NCBI GenBank assembly: GCA_963971535.1
Contig: OZ020589.1
Location: forward strand, 54,689,743 to 54,753,742
From: Notolepis coatsorum
Taxonomy: Eukaryota; Chordata; Actinopteri; Aulopiformes; Paralepididae
Reading direction: 5' to 3'
DNA: 64,000 nt
Notes under the pieces: model-generated
Seen by the model: only the letters and a program-made list of their open reading frames with translations
What the model was told of the DNA's origin: nothing
Databases searched by the model: none
Position numbers and translations under genes: made by a program
In this document: piece after piece, positions 55,339-64,000 of the stretch
Position numbering within the stretch: the stretch's first letter is position 1
Layout: the number at the start of each line of letters is the position of its first letter

Positions 55339-55818
55339 GGCCCTGTTTCTTGTACGTGGTTCAACTAAGTCGATCAAGATGTCATTATCCAGCTTCAGTT
55401 AACCCGATGTTTGAAGCCGGGATTTTCCTGTTCCACGAAGGTGGATTCAGTCTCGTTAACTCAAGCCAGACTTGCGACTCAGGCTAAATGCGCGCGGCCG
55501 CTTTAGGTGAAAAGCCAGCACGTATCGATGGCAGAGATCCTGATTCTCTAACGGCATTGATTGATTAATTGATTTAAGACTTTATTGACAGATTGCAATA
55601 CGGCTCAATCGCCTCGCCGACAAGTTAAATGCGTTATCTATAGGCTAATTTTAAGTCCCTCATTACCTCAATCAATCAGATTATATTTCTTTAAACTTGC
55701 CTGCTGGATTGAATAATCAAATGAGATCTTGCTAGCGAAAATAATTAGTTAACTGTTATACAGAATTACGATACGGCTCTCTTACCCATTGATTGATGTA
55801 TAGTCAATCTTTAACTTA

Positions 55819-55893
55819 TCTCCAATGTGGTCTAACGGGTTGTTCTTTTGACTTTCACACAGACGACCGGGGTTCGAGACCCTAGTCGTCTCC
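55819..55893 (+). tRNA. tRNA-Glu(UUC)-like sequence in TIR copy 3
   Basis: This is the best-preserved Glu-like copy: TGGTCTAACGGGTTGTTC (A box), TTTTGACTTTCACACAGACG (anticodon arm with TTC), GGGGTTCGAGACCC (B box), followed by CTTCTTTTTG, a pol III-type terminator. Confidence 0.5.
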
Positions 55894-56046
55894 TTCTTTT
55901 TGCAATATAGGAATAATTCAATTTGGTGCACGTTGAGAGCTATATAAAGAATGACATCCTCAATGCATGTAGATTTATAATATTTTAACTTAAAACCAGG
56001 CTACTTTGGCGTATAATCATTAATATTATATTCAAAAAAATCATAT

Positions 56047-56117
56047 TGGAAACACCGGGTTTTGAACCCCAGTCGCTGGGTTGGTAGGCTTGAGCACTAC
56101 CGCTGCACCACTGTGCC
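56047..56117 (-). tRNA. tRNA-Gly-like sequence in TIR copy 3
   Basis: Minus strand: TGGTGCAGCGGTAG (A box), anticodon loop CTACCAA (ACC, altered from GCC), GGGGTTCAAAACCC (B box), then a T run. Confidence 0.4.
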
Positions 56118-56722
56118 AGATGGGATAAATTCATTGTTTATACATTAATGAACGAGAGACCCGTGTTTAGAATATCCTTTGTTTTGAATGAAGTTTATCT
56201 CTTTATCCTCATTCATTAATGTGACGTCAACGGCTCATTCAATTTCTCAAATCCGTCAAACAGCGCATCTCATCAGACATCTTAATCCCAGTTACAATTA
56301 AAATAACCACATAATGTGTACATCGCACGAGCGAGCGCCACCGTCGCCACGGTATATATAACGTGCATTATTTAGGACAAAGTGAATTTAGTATCAGCAT
56401 TTTGGGTCTATTTTACATTTCAAAAGACCCCTCTGGAAGAATGGAGCACAAAAACGTAATTCAGAATGGTGTAACGCAGATCCTAGGCTGTGGGAATAAT
56501 TTCAGGAAACGAGCTGTCACTTTCTTTGCGGGGGCGTGGCTCTGCGTGATCCGGCTAACTTGAACTTGAACTCTGCTTTCGACCAGGCTCAAACTTTTGG
56601 ATCTGTTGTCATGGTGATTTGGAAAATCCACGTACATGGAACCGGAAAGTCCGGCTAACTCAGTTATCCAGTTAAAGTTATCCGGCTAACTCAGTTATCC
56701 AGGTACAAGAAACAGGGCCCTG

Positions 56723-57141
56723 GTCCCAATTAAATGAAGGCAAAGCAACATTCTCAACTTGAGTTGAAGTAAATATACAATAATACTAAATAGAAAAACA
56801 AATTTGTATATTATATAAGTATATATACACACAAGCTCAAAATATTATAACAACATAAAGAAATGAGTCAAAAATAGAATAGATCAATAATAATATAAAC
56901 AATTACCAACAATTATCAAAAAACAATTATCAAAAAACAATTATCAAAACAACAACAATGTAAGAGCATTGAGTAATGCATGACAAAGAATAATAATACT
57001 ATAATGTAATCTACTTAGCCTATAAAAGTGACAGTATGTCCGTAGAGTCATTTAAACCTGTAAAGAGGTGGCCTGTAGTCTATCAAAATACAATAAATAA
57101 CAATGTATAAATACAATAAATAAATAAAGTGATCTACTGGC
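56723..57141. other. A/T-rich DNA with a partial duplicate of the Penelope-like 3' end
   Basis: 56999-57088 repeats 57130-57209 (GCCTATAAAA, TCATTTAAACCTG, GGTGGCCTGTAGTCTATC). The rest is A/T-rich without features. Confidence 0.45.
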
Positions 57142-57350
57142 CTATAAAAATGATACCATGTCTATGGAATCATTTAAACCTGGGAGTGAGGTGGCCTGTA
57201 GTCTATCGATCCAGCGACTTTCTTTCTGGTTTAGAATTTGAGATGTGCCACAGAACAAGTGACACTTTTTGACAATGACATCCTGGGTCGTTCCTATATG
57301 ACCAGTATGAATCTTGGAACTGAACTCTCTCTTATAAAAAATGGAACTGA
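57142..57350 (-). mobile_element. Penelope-like / GIY-YIG element, C-terminal remnant
   Basis: Minus-strand translation gives KIHTGHIGTTQDVIVKKCHL, then LNQKESRWIDRLQATSLPGLN and DSIDMVSFL before a TAG stop (57144-57142). KExxWIxxLxxxxPxGLN is the usual end of GIY-YIG-bearing Penelope-like polyproteins of fish. The upstream part is lost. Confidence 0.55.
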
Positions 57351-57879
57351 GCCTTTATATGTCTCCATAGAAAATGTCTGTGAAAAGCTGTGAAAAGGGA
57401 GTGAACCAACAGAATGATTCATTCATGGGCCTCTGGAGAGGAGAGAGACAGGGACGGAGGAGAAAGAGCTGTGTAATGTTAAACCCTTTCAGACGGGGAG
57501 GGTTGCTGGTTGAAGTCTTGAATCAGAAGAGGAAGGAGAAGAGAGCAGATTATAATGACTATAATGTAATGTAAACTAATGTAATATAGTACACCGTGTA
57601 CTGTATTGTACCTGTATATCTCTGTATATGTATGTGGTGGGCTATGTAAGATATATTACGGAAGTCTGCCTCGCCCTCGTCCCAGAACGAAAGAGGCCCC
57701 ATGCAGTAGAGAAGTGACCGGCTGGAATGCAAGGCCAAGAAGGGGGGGCGCTAGTCAGAGGGGCATTGTATTCTTATAAATTACTTGATTTGATATGTAA
57801 CTGCAAAGTAACAAATAACTGAAGGAGGGATATGACACGTAATGTACGGTGATTGGAGCTATGTACTGACGATGGCGTG

Positions 57880-58019
57880 ACGTGACGGACCTTATAAAAA
57901 GGGCCAACTGGCGAGAGCAGAGTGAGATTTTTACACTGAGCTGGAGAGAGAAGAAGAATGTTACTTAGAGACTTTTTTGAGAGATTTTGAGGAGAAGACT
58001 GAAACCTGATATATAACGG
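57880..58019 (+). promoter_or_regulatory. TATA promoter and first non-coding exon upstream of the macro-domain frame
   Basis: CCTTATAAAAAGGGCC at 57889-57904 is a strong TATA box. A start near 57920 would give an exon of about 100 bp ending ATAACGG before GTAAGG. The sequence from about 57570 could be U3 of a 5' LTR, but the matching 3' LTR would lie outside the window, so LTR versus host promoter is open. Confidence 0.5.
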
Positions 58020-58150
58020 GTAAGGATGGAGATGTATTTTTGCATTGTAACTTTACCAGTAATAATAATAATAATAATAATAATGATAATGTGCTGCAAT
58101 GTGCCTGTATTGTGCCTAATATATGATATAAAAAAGAACTTTTTCCCCAG
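58020..58150 (+). other. probable 131-bp intron
   Basis: Donor GGGTAAGG at 58019-58025, branch-like CCTAATA near 58116, and acceptor AACTTTTTCCCCAG ending at 58150. An AAT run (58061-58082) sits inside. All three splice signals are close to consensus and in the right order. Confidence 0.55.
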
Positions 58151-58185
58151 ACGGAGGAGGAGGAGAAAGGCTTTATCCCTACGGA

Positions 58186-58433
58186 GTAAAAGAAGACCTA
58201 TGCTTATGCATTAAGGCAAATAGAAGTATGGCTTTAATACGTTAGAGTAAAAGACCTATGCTTATGCATTAAGGCAAATAGAAGTATGGCTTTAATACGT
58301 TAGAGTAAAAGAAGACCTATGCTTATGCATTAAGGCAAATAGAAGTATGGCTTTAATACGTTAGAGTAAAAGAAGACCTATGCTTATGCATTAAGGCAAA
58401 TAGAAGTATGGCTTTAATACCTTAGACGGATTA
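58186..58433 (+). repeat. 61-bp tandem repeat, 4 copies
   Basis: Unit: GACCTATGCTTATGCATTAA then GGCAAATAGAAGTATGGCTT and TAATACGTTAGAGTAAAAGA. It immediately follows the probable second exon start. Confidence 0.92.
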
Positions 58434-58834
58434 GGGAAATGGACCTCCTCTGAATATAGATAGTCCTTCCCAGTGCAAATATAAATTAAAAGATTCCGCA
58501 ACTGCAATCACTCGACCTAAGGTCGATGACTGACGGGGGTCGGAACGGTGCATTCGCTGTCTCTTGTCGGTCAGTGGTAACAACAACATTTTGTAGACTC
58601 GGTTGGTCCTGCGTGTCAACCATTTCACAGGACGCTGTTTGAGGTGTAGATAGGCAGACCAATGAGTTATGAAGTTATCGATCTGACCTAAGAGGGAGCG
58701 TGGGCATTCAACATGGCGTCCCTGGCGAGTGGGCATTTATACTAACCAAAATAGGTGCTAAAACGGCCGAAGAAGACAGGACTACTGTCAAAATCCTCTG
58801 GAGTAAAAATTAAATTACAGATTTGGCTAAATCA

Positions 58835-59258
58835 AAAAAGTAGGAGGTTCTACTTAAACAAAGGATCACGCTTAAAGTATATTTTTGTGATTGCGGTAAA
58901 AAGGTTTACTCATGACTAAAAAGTTACGTAATGTTTTCTTACAGTCAAAAAAGAAAAAAGTAGGAGGTTCTACTTAAACAAAGGATCACGCTTAAAGTAT
59001 ATTTTTGTGATTGCGGTAAAAAGGTTTACTCATGACTAAAAAGTTACGTAATGTTTTCTTACAGTCAAAAAAAAAAAAAAAAAGTAGGAGGTTCTACTTA
59101 AACAAAGGATCACGCTTAAAGTATATTTTTGTGATTGCGGTAAAAAGGTTTACTCATGACTAAAAAGTTACGTAATGTTTTCTTACAGTCAAAAAAGAAA
59201 AAAGTAGGAGGTTCTACTTAAACAAAGGATCACGCTTAAAGTATATTTTTGTGATTAC
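58835..59258 (+). repeat. about 120-bp tandem repeat, 4 copies
   Basis: Unit begins AAAAAAGTAGGAGGTTCTAC, continues CGCTTAAAGTATATTTTTGTGATTG in pieces, and ends GTAATGTTTTCTTACAGTC. TTTTCTTACAG in each unit resembles a splice acceptor. Copies differ mainly in the length of the A run. Confidence 0.92.
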
Positions 59259-59311
59259 TGTGAAAATTCTGCTGGGTGAAGTTGCAGTGCAAAAATCACT
59301 TTCATGCTTTG

Positions 59312-60372
59312 TTCACAGAAAAGCGAGGGCTTCCTAGCCCAGAGACACTGTTTGTGAGCGGAGTGTGGATGTGAAGCGAGTCAAAACGACCGTTCACAGA
59401 AAAGCGAGGGCTTCCTAGCCCAGAGACACTGTTTGTAAGCGGAGTGTGGATGTGAAGCGAGTCAAAACGACCGTTCACAGAAAAGCGAGGGCTTCCTAGC
59501 CCAGAGACACTGTTTGTGAGCGGAGTGTGGATGTGAAGCGAGTCAAAACGACCGTTCACAGAAAAGCGAGGGCTTCCTAGCCCAGAGACACTGTTTGTAA
59601 GCGGAGTGTGGATGTGAAGCGAGTCAAAACGACCGTTCACAGAAAAGCGAGGGCTTCCTAGCCCAGAGACACTGTTTGTGAGCGGAGTGTGGATGTGAAG
59701 CGAGTCAAAACGACCGTTCACAGAAAAGCGAGGGCTTCCTAGCCCAGAGACACTGTTGGTGAGCGGAGTGTGGATGTGAAGCGAGTCAAAACGACCGTTC
59801 ACAGAAAAGCGAGGGCTTCCTAGCCCAGAGACACTGTTGGTGAGCGGAGTGTGGATGTGAAGCGAGTCAAAACGACCGTTCACAGAAAAGCGAGGGCTTC
59901 CTAGCCCAGAGACACTGTTTGTAAGCGGAGTGTGGATGTGAAGCGAGTCAAAACGACCGTTCACAGAAAAGCGAGGGCTTCCTAGCCCAGAGACACTGTT
60001 GGTGAGCGGAGTGTGGATGTGAAGCGAGTCAAAACGACCGTTCACAGAAAAGCGAGGGCTTCCTAGCCCAGAGACACTGTTTGTAAGCGGAGTGTGGATG
60101 TGAAGCGAGTCAAAACGACCGTTCACAGAAAAGCGAGGGCTTCCTAGCCCAGAGACACTGTTTGTAAGCGGAGTGTGGATGTGAAGCGAGTCAAAACGAC
60201 CGTTCACAGAAAAGCGAGGGCTTCCTAGCCCAGAGACACTGTTTGTAAGCGGAGTGTGGATGTGAAGCGAGTCAAAACGACCGTTCACAGAAAAGCGAGG
60301 GTTCCCTAGCCCAGAGACCCTGTTTGTAAGGAGAGACTGGATGTGAAGCACAGTCGAAAAGACCGTTCACAG
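59312..60372. repeat. 81-bp tandem repeat, 13 copies
   Basis: Unit: GTTCACAGAAAAGCGAGGGC then TTCCTAGCCCAGAGACACTG, TTTGTGAGCGGAGTGTGGAT and GTGAAGCGAGTCAAAACGACC. Copies are almost identical (TTTGTAAG, TTTGTGAG or TTGGTGAG variants); the last is diverged. The length is a multiple of 3 and the minus strand is open for 349 codons, which I treat as coincidental. Confidence 0.95.
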
Positions 60373-60520
60373 AACTGGAAGCTAACTAGCTCGCCATCCG
60401 CCAACAAGCCAGGGGTGTACTGAATGCTAACTGGATGGCTACCTAGCCCGAGGCTACGTGACACGAAGCCAGGCGGAAGCTAACTAGCTCACCATCGGCT
60501 AACAGACCAGTGCTAACACG

Positions 60521-63500
60521 ATGTCTCACAATCATTCCCACACCATAGAGGAGGAATTACCCTCGGAGGAGAGATTGGGGGTGTTTATACCCGACCTGGG
60601 TCTGGACTACCCAGGAGAACGGGAGGACCGCCCTGAGTCCCCTGATACGTTTGCAGGAAGTGAGGAATTCACAGAACCAAGCGAACCCCTATATCCAGAG
60701 CTGCCAGCTGGACAGCAGGCCGTAATTGGAACACGAACGGTTCCGAAGGCTACGGCCCCTGCATACTGGCCCGAAGGCCTGGGACTTCAGGGACAGTGGA
60801 GCCCCCTGCCCCAAGTCCCTACAACACACTCTACGCCAGAGGAGCAGACCATGCCCCCTGGCATGTCAAGGTTGAATGAAATCTCATGTACTATCAAACC
60901 CAGATCTCAACCAGGAAACCCTAAGCATATACAGCACCTATGGGTCTGCTCCATATGGTTACAAAATTTTGTACCAAAAGGAAACCACACCTTTGTGGTT
61001 AACCCAGCCAACAGAGGCCTACGTAATGGGGGGGGAATGGCAAAAGCCATACAAGACATGGCAGGACCCGGCTACGCCGAATGGTGTGCAAGAGAAGTGG
61101 CCAGACAACCTCATAACCTCCTTAAGGATGGCACAGTGCTGGTAGGAGTCCCCTACCTACTTAAAAATAAGGGTTACGAGGGGATACTGACAATTGCCAT
61201 GCAAGACATACTGCCCGGAACAGACCTTGAAAGCCAAACCCGAGTACTCCTGGCATATTACAGGAGCATTTTCAGACAAGCCCAGAGAATAGGCATAACA
61301 AGCCTAGTCATGACACTGTTCGGAACAGGGATCTGGCACTATGACGTCAACACGAGCATATGGTGCTTCTTGGAAGCCTACCAAGAAATACCGGCTGCAT
61401 CCATGGCAGTGGTCTTGCTAGTCCCGGACAAATACCAAGCAAACACAGTGCGCAGAGCTCAAATGGAGGCATGGCCATCACATTACCGAAATGGCTGGGG
61501 AAATCTGTTCGAAGAAATTGAGCCCACTATGGTCGGAGACCTCACACAGGTCATGAACGAGGTGGCATACAGAAACCAGACATGGTCTGGTCCTCAGGGA
61601 ACACCACGGGAAGCGAGTCACTCAGAACAGAGGGCCCAAATCACGTGGCCCCCGTCTGGACCCGGGAGGATGTATGAGGAAATACCAGACACTCGGCCTC
61701 CCAGCACTGAGAGAGAAGGCTCAGGGGGTTTCACTAACCCTGGAAGCCCTGCACTCCAGTTTTCCGGTGCGAGGCACACCCAGGAGGGGGTGACGCAGGA
61801 ACGTAGTCAGGACTCAGGAGCAGACGCGGACCAAGCACGGCCTGTACCCCCTCACAAGTACATCAGCCAGAGGGATCCCCGCTCCATTAGTGACCCCTCT
61901 GGATGTGAAATGAGGGAAGTTACTAGCGGGGGACAACTACAGACGCTGGGGGGATCAGCTACACCAATGGCTACATCGACCCCAGGGCGAGATTACTCCC
62001 TGGGGTACTTAAGCCCAGGACCACGTGTTCACGAGGAAGTGAAACAAGCGAGAGCAGCCTCCACCTCTCGCCGTGGTGAACACTCCGGGGCGAGAGGAAT
62101 ATCTACCGACTCTCACAAAGAAACACCAGACATAACAGTCACTAACTACCCAGTCTGGACCGACAACTCTGACGCACCATGGTCGATTCTCACCTTCACT
62201 GGACCATCTTTGACGAGCTATGGTAGATGGGAAACGAGCATGGTAGCGGCAGGAGGCGCTTATTACCGGAACCTGAGGAAACAGGTGATGGAAATAAGGA
62301 CCAAAGAACCCCTAAAACCGGGCAAGGCAGTAATCACTGAGTGTGATTATAATGTGTTTCACGCGGAGAAAGTTGTCCATGTGACACTGAGCCAAAACAG
62401 GTACAATAAAATACAGTCCTCACAAAAGAACTGGGACAATCTGGTGTCCCGGATGAAGGATCTACTGCAGAGAAGAGAAATCTATGCTGGCCATGGTACC
62501 AAGGACATGCCCTACCGACTAGCTATAAACCTGATGTGGGGCAGGTCTCGAGTATATGGCCAAAGAGGCATATGGTTGGGGGAGGCAGTAGTCCACGCAA
62601 TCTCAACCATAAGAAGTGCAAAACACACGGAAATCTGCCTCATGGTAGAACCCAAGGACCATGAGGGAATAACCCAGGCCTTGACTGAAGCAGGAGAGAG
62701 TGAGGAGGATGAGGACAGTGAACCGGCATCGATACCCCTCAATCCCCCTCCAGACACTGAGGGGTCGGGAATTGGACCCAGGAAGGAAAAGTCCAATTCC
62801 CAGAGCTTCTCCCGAACAACAGAAAGAGGGAGATCATCCACTCCCCGGAAACCAACAGTACAGTTTGAACCAGAAAGGGATGGACTTGTCAAATCCCGGG
62901 CTAAGAGTATTCTTAGACGACTAGGCTGTCCCCAGGAGTCAGGGGACGACCCGACAGATAGCGGACCGGAGTATACTGATTCAGATCAGGACTCAGGAGA
63001 AGAGAGAGACCTGGATCGGTCGAGCTCCAGAGCCTCCTCAATGTCCTCATCTAGGTCAAGATCTAGGGAGAGAGTTCGGTACCCAAGGGGCGAACCTCCT
63101 AGGCCTCGGAACAAGAGAGCCAAACCGGTCAAACTGAGACCTATAGGCCCCGGGCCCCCCCTGAAGGGCACCGCCTTCCAGTCACCTTCAGGCTTGACCT
63201 GGAGCTCAGGATTGGAGGACGTCTCCGACGAAAGTGAAGGAGAATTGGCAGGAGAAGAAACAGGGGATATTATGCCAGCATATCCCGTGACATGGAGGAA
63301 GGCTCGGGCCTTAGCACGGTCACCTGAGGCAGAGAAAGTGTTGTCTCACGCGGGAATAACGGAACCATACAAGCATGCATATTTACATGCTGGCTATGAC
63401 GTACTGCGCGAACAAGTGTACAAACGGGACAGGGCCATGGCCGAAATAGCCAGGAGAGAAAGACACTGGTTGAACAAAGCCCCGTCCATAAGCCCAATCC

Positions 63501-64000
63501 GAGCCCTGGGACACGGCACAGGGGAACACCGCCCGGAGGTAAGCCCTCACTCCATACTGGCCCAATCTCCCGGAGACATATACCGACCAAGAGGAAAGAG
63601 TTTACATACCGATAGGAGTCTGTATGACAGTGCCCAATATGGAGAAAGCAACAAAGCACAAGAATTATTGAGCAAAACCCAAGTGCTCAAGAAACTGGCC
63701 CCAGAAATGAATCATGGGGAGACCCAGGCTGCTTATATCCATAGGATTGCTCAGATTTTTCATGGGTCCCCTCTCTACGATGACCCGGATGCCGCTCGCA
63801 TTTTGCGACACCTCAAAGGACTGGAGATCCCCGAAGGGGCATCTATGGCCCAAATGATGGAAATAGAAGTGAGAACCCCCGGTCAAGATCCAGGGGAAAA
63901 TATGGTGGAGAAACTAATCCCACAGGTGAGAGACGGGAGTGTGTCTCTCACTGTTGCAGCGGAATCAGTCATACGTGGAGGACCTGTGCAAGGATCAGGC
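60521..64000 (+). CDS. macro-domain polyprotein, possibly Gag-like, 3' end beyond window
   Basis: ATG at 60521 (A at -3; in-frame TAA at 60500) opens a frame with no stop to the window edge, 1160 codons. Residues about 125-305 form a macro domain: VVNPANRGLRNGGGMAKAI (Asn161, Asn164, Gly170-172), then GTVLVGVPYLL and a second loop GTGIWHYD (268-275), the ADP-ribose/phosphate-binding loops. Residues about 550-720 look like a second macro fold with altered loops (AGGAYYRNL at 577-585, PGKAVITE at 600-607, FHAEKVVHVTL). Then come an acidic linker, a Ser/Arg-rich basic patch (832-875), a charged helical segment (about 920-985) and 1048-1160, where HGETQAAYIHRIAQIF weakly recalls a capsid major homology region. 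Likely role inferred: Gag-like protein of a large retroelement with ADP-ribose-binding or hydrolase domains. A host macro-domain gene is the alternative. Confidence 0.7.
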   Translation, partial: MSHNHSHTIEEELPSEERLGVFIPDLGLDYPGEREDRPESPDTFAGSEEFTEPSEPLYPELPAGQQAVIGTRTVPKATAPAYWPEGLGLQGQWSPLPQVPTTHSTPEEQTMPPGMSRLNEISCTIKPRSQPGNPKHIQHLWVCSIWLQNFVPKGNHTFVVNPANRGLRNGGGMAKAIQDMAGPGYAEWCAREVARQPHNLLKDGTVLVGVPYLLKNKGYEGILTIAMQDILPGTDLESQTRVLLAYYRSIFRQAQRIGITSLVMTLFGTGIWHYDVNTSIWCFLEAYQEIPAASMAVVLLVPDKYQANTVRRAQMEAWPSHYRNGWGNLFEEIEPTMVGDLTQVMNEVAYRNQTWSGPQGTPREASHSEQRAQITWPPSGPGRMYEEIPDTRPPSTEREGSGGFTNPGSPALQFSGARHTQEGVTQERSQDSGADADQARPVPPHKYISQRDPRSISDPSGCEMREVTSGGQLQTLGGSATPMATSTPGRDYSLGYLSPGPRVHEEVKQARAASTSRRGEHSGARGISTDSHKETPDITVTNYPVWTDNSDAPWSILTFTGPSLTSYGRWETSMVAAGGAYYRNLRKQVMEIRTKEPLKPGKAVITECDYNVFHAEKVVHVTLSQNRYNKIQSSQKNWDNLVSRMKDLLQRREIYAGHGTKDMPYRLAINLMWGRSRVYGQRGIWLGEAVVHAISTIRSAKHTEICLMVEPKDHEGITQALTEAGESEEDEDSEPASIPLNPPPDTEGSGIGPRKEKSNSQSFSRTTERGRSSTPRKPTVQFEPERDGLVKSRAKSILRRLGCPQESGDDPTDSGPEYTDSDQDSGEERDLDRSSSRASSMSSSRSRSRERVRYPRGEPPRPRNKRAKPVKLRPIGPGPPLKGTAFQSPSGLTWSSGLEDVSDESEGELAGEETGDIMPAYPVTWRKARALARSPEAEKVLSHAGITEPYKHAYLHAGYDVLREQVYKRDRAMAEIARRERHWLNKAPSISPIRALGHGTGEHRPEVSPHSILAQSPGDIYRPRGKSLHTDRSLYDSAQYGESNKAQELLSKTQVLKKLAPEMNHGETQAAYIHRIAQIFHGSPLYDDPDAARILRHLKGLEIPEGASMAQMMEIEVRTPGQDPGENMVEKLIPQVRDGSVSLTVAAESVIRGGPVQGSG

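Larger units (their letters stand above)
55339..56719 (-). mobile_element. 1.38-kb TIR element with two tRNA-like sequences, copy 3 (inverted)
   Basis: Reverse complement of copies 1 and 2, flanked by CTG on both sides (55336-55338 and 56720-56722). It lies only 380 bp from copy 2 in opposite orientation, so the two could form a large hairpin or recombine by inversion. Confidence 0.9.

Noticed and set aside
58835..59258. The about 120-bp repeats as tandem LTRs or exons
   Set aside because: They lack TG..CA ends and open frames. The acceptor-like TTTTCTTACAG alone is not enough.
59302..60351. 349-codon minus-strand frame
   Set aside because: Pure translation of the 81-bp repeat, which is a multiple of 3. 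It runs antisense to the probable leader, with no unique sequence or signal.

Overview
The window is teleost (ray-finned fish) nuclear DNA. The evidence is a single-exon RING/B-box/coiled-coil/SPRY TRIM gene of the fish-expanded type, fish-style LINE, hAT, Harbinger-like, gypsy and BEL/Pao elements, and very dense CA, GA, AAT and minisatellite arrays. I cannot name the species. Most of the 64 kb is mobile or tandemly repeated DNA. Two loci carry long, convincing coding sequence: a TRIM gene at 36228-37931 and a huge open reading frame with macro domains at 60521-64000, which has no stop in the window.

Layout. 1-7.7 kb: an L1/Tx1-type ORF1 on the minus strand, old DNA-transposon and LINE fragments, a 35-bp minisatellite and a 250-bp near-perfect palindrome. 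7.8-17.5 kb: a nested stack. One LINE 3' end is split first by a tandem gypsy-type array (three LTRs, two bodies, 8160-14985, 5-bp target duplication GTACA) and then by a 2.1-kb hAT element (15197-17294, 8-bp duplication ACCACAGG). 17.5-22.3 kb: minisatellites (60, 48 and 21-22 bp units) and LINE scraps.

22.5-49.1 kb: a diverged segmental duplication. Unit A (about 22566-29420) holds a TRIM copy that lost its RING and B-boxes to a deletion of about 560 bp and has a poly-C frameshift. Unit B (about 34296-49110) holds the intact TRIM, a solo LTR (34489-35892) and a young BEL/Pao element (39637-45850). Unit A preserves the empty sites of both insertions. A LINE copy at the same place in both units predates the duplication. 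Both LTR-element families here keep gag and protease but have lost reverse transcriptase, RNase H and integrase.

49.1-57.4 kb: a 2.1-kb 42-bp minisatellite whose likely founder monomer lies in the TRIM 3' flank, a long AAT tract, and two copies of a 1.38-kb terminal-inverted-repeat element (a third lies at 30068-31435). Every copy carries two convergent tRNA-like sequences, one Gly(GCC)-like and one Glu(UUC)-like. A Penelope-like GIY-YIG remnant follows.

57.6-64 kb: a probable transcription unit on the plus strand with a TATA box, a short intron with good splice sites, a leader full of 61, 120 and 81-bp tandem repeats, and then a 1160-codon reading frame. It encodes a clear macro (ADP-ribose-binding-type) domain, a second macro-like domain, an acidic/SR-rich linker and a C-terminal stretch that may be capsid-like. 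This is the most interesting object in the window. I infer a Gag-like protein of a large retroelement, but the window ends before any pol or 3' LTR could confirm it.
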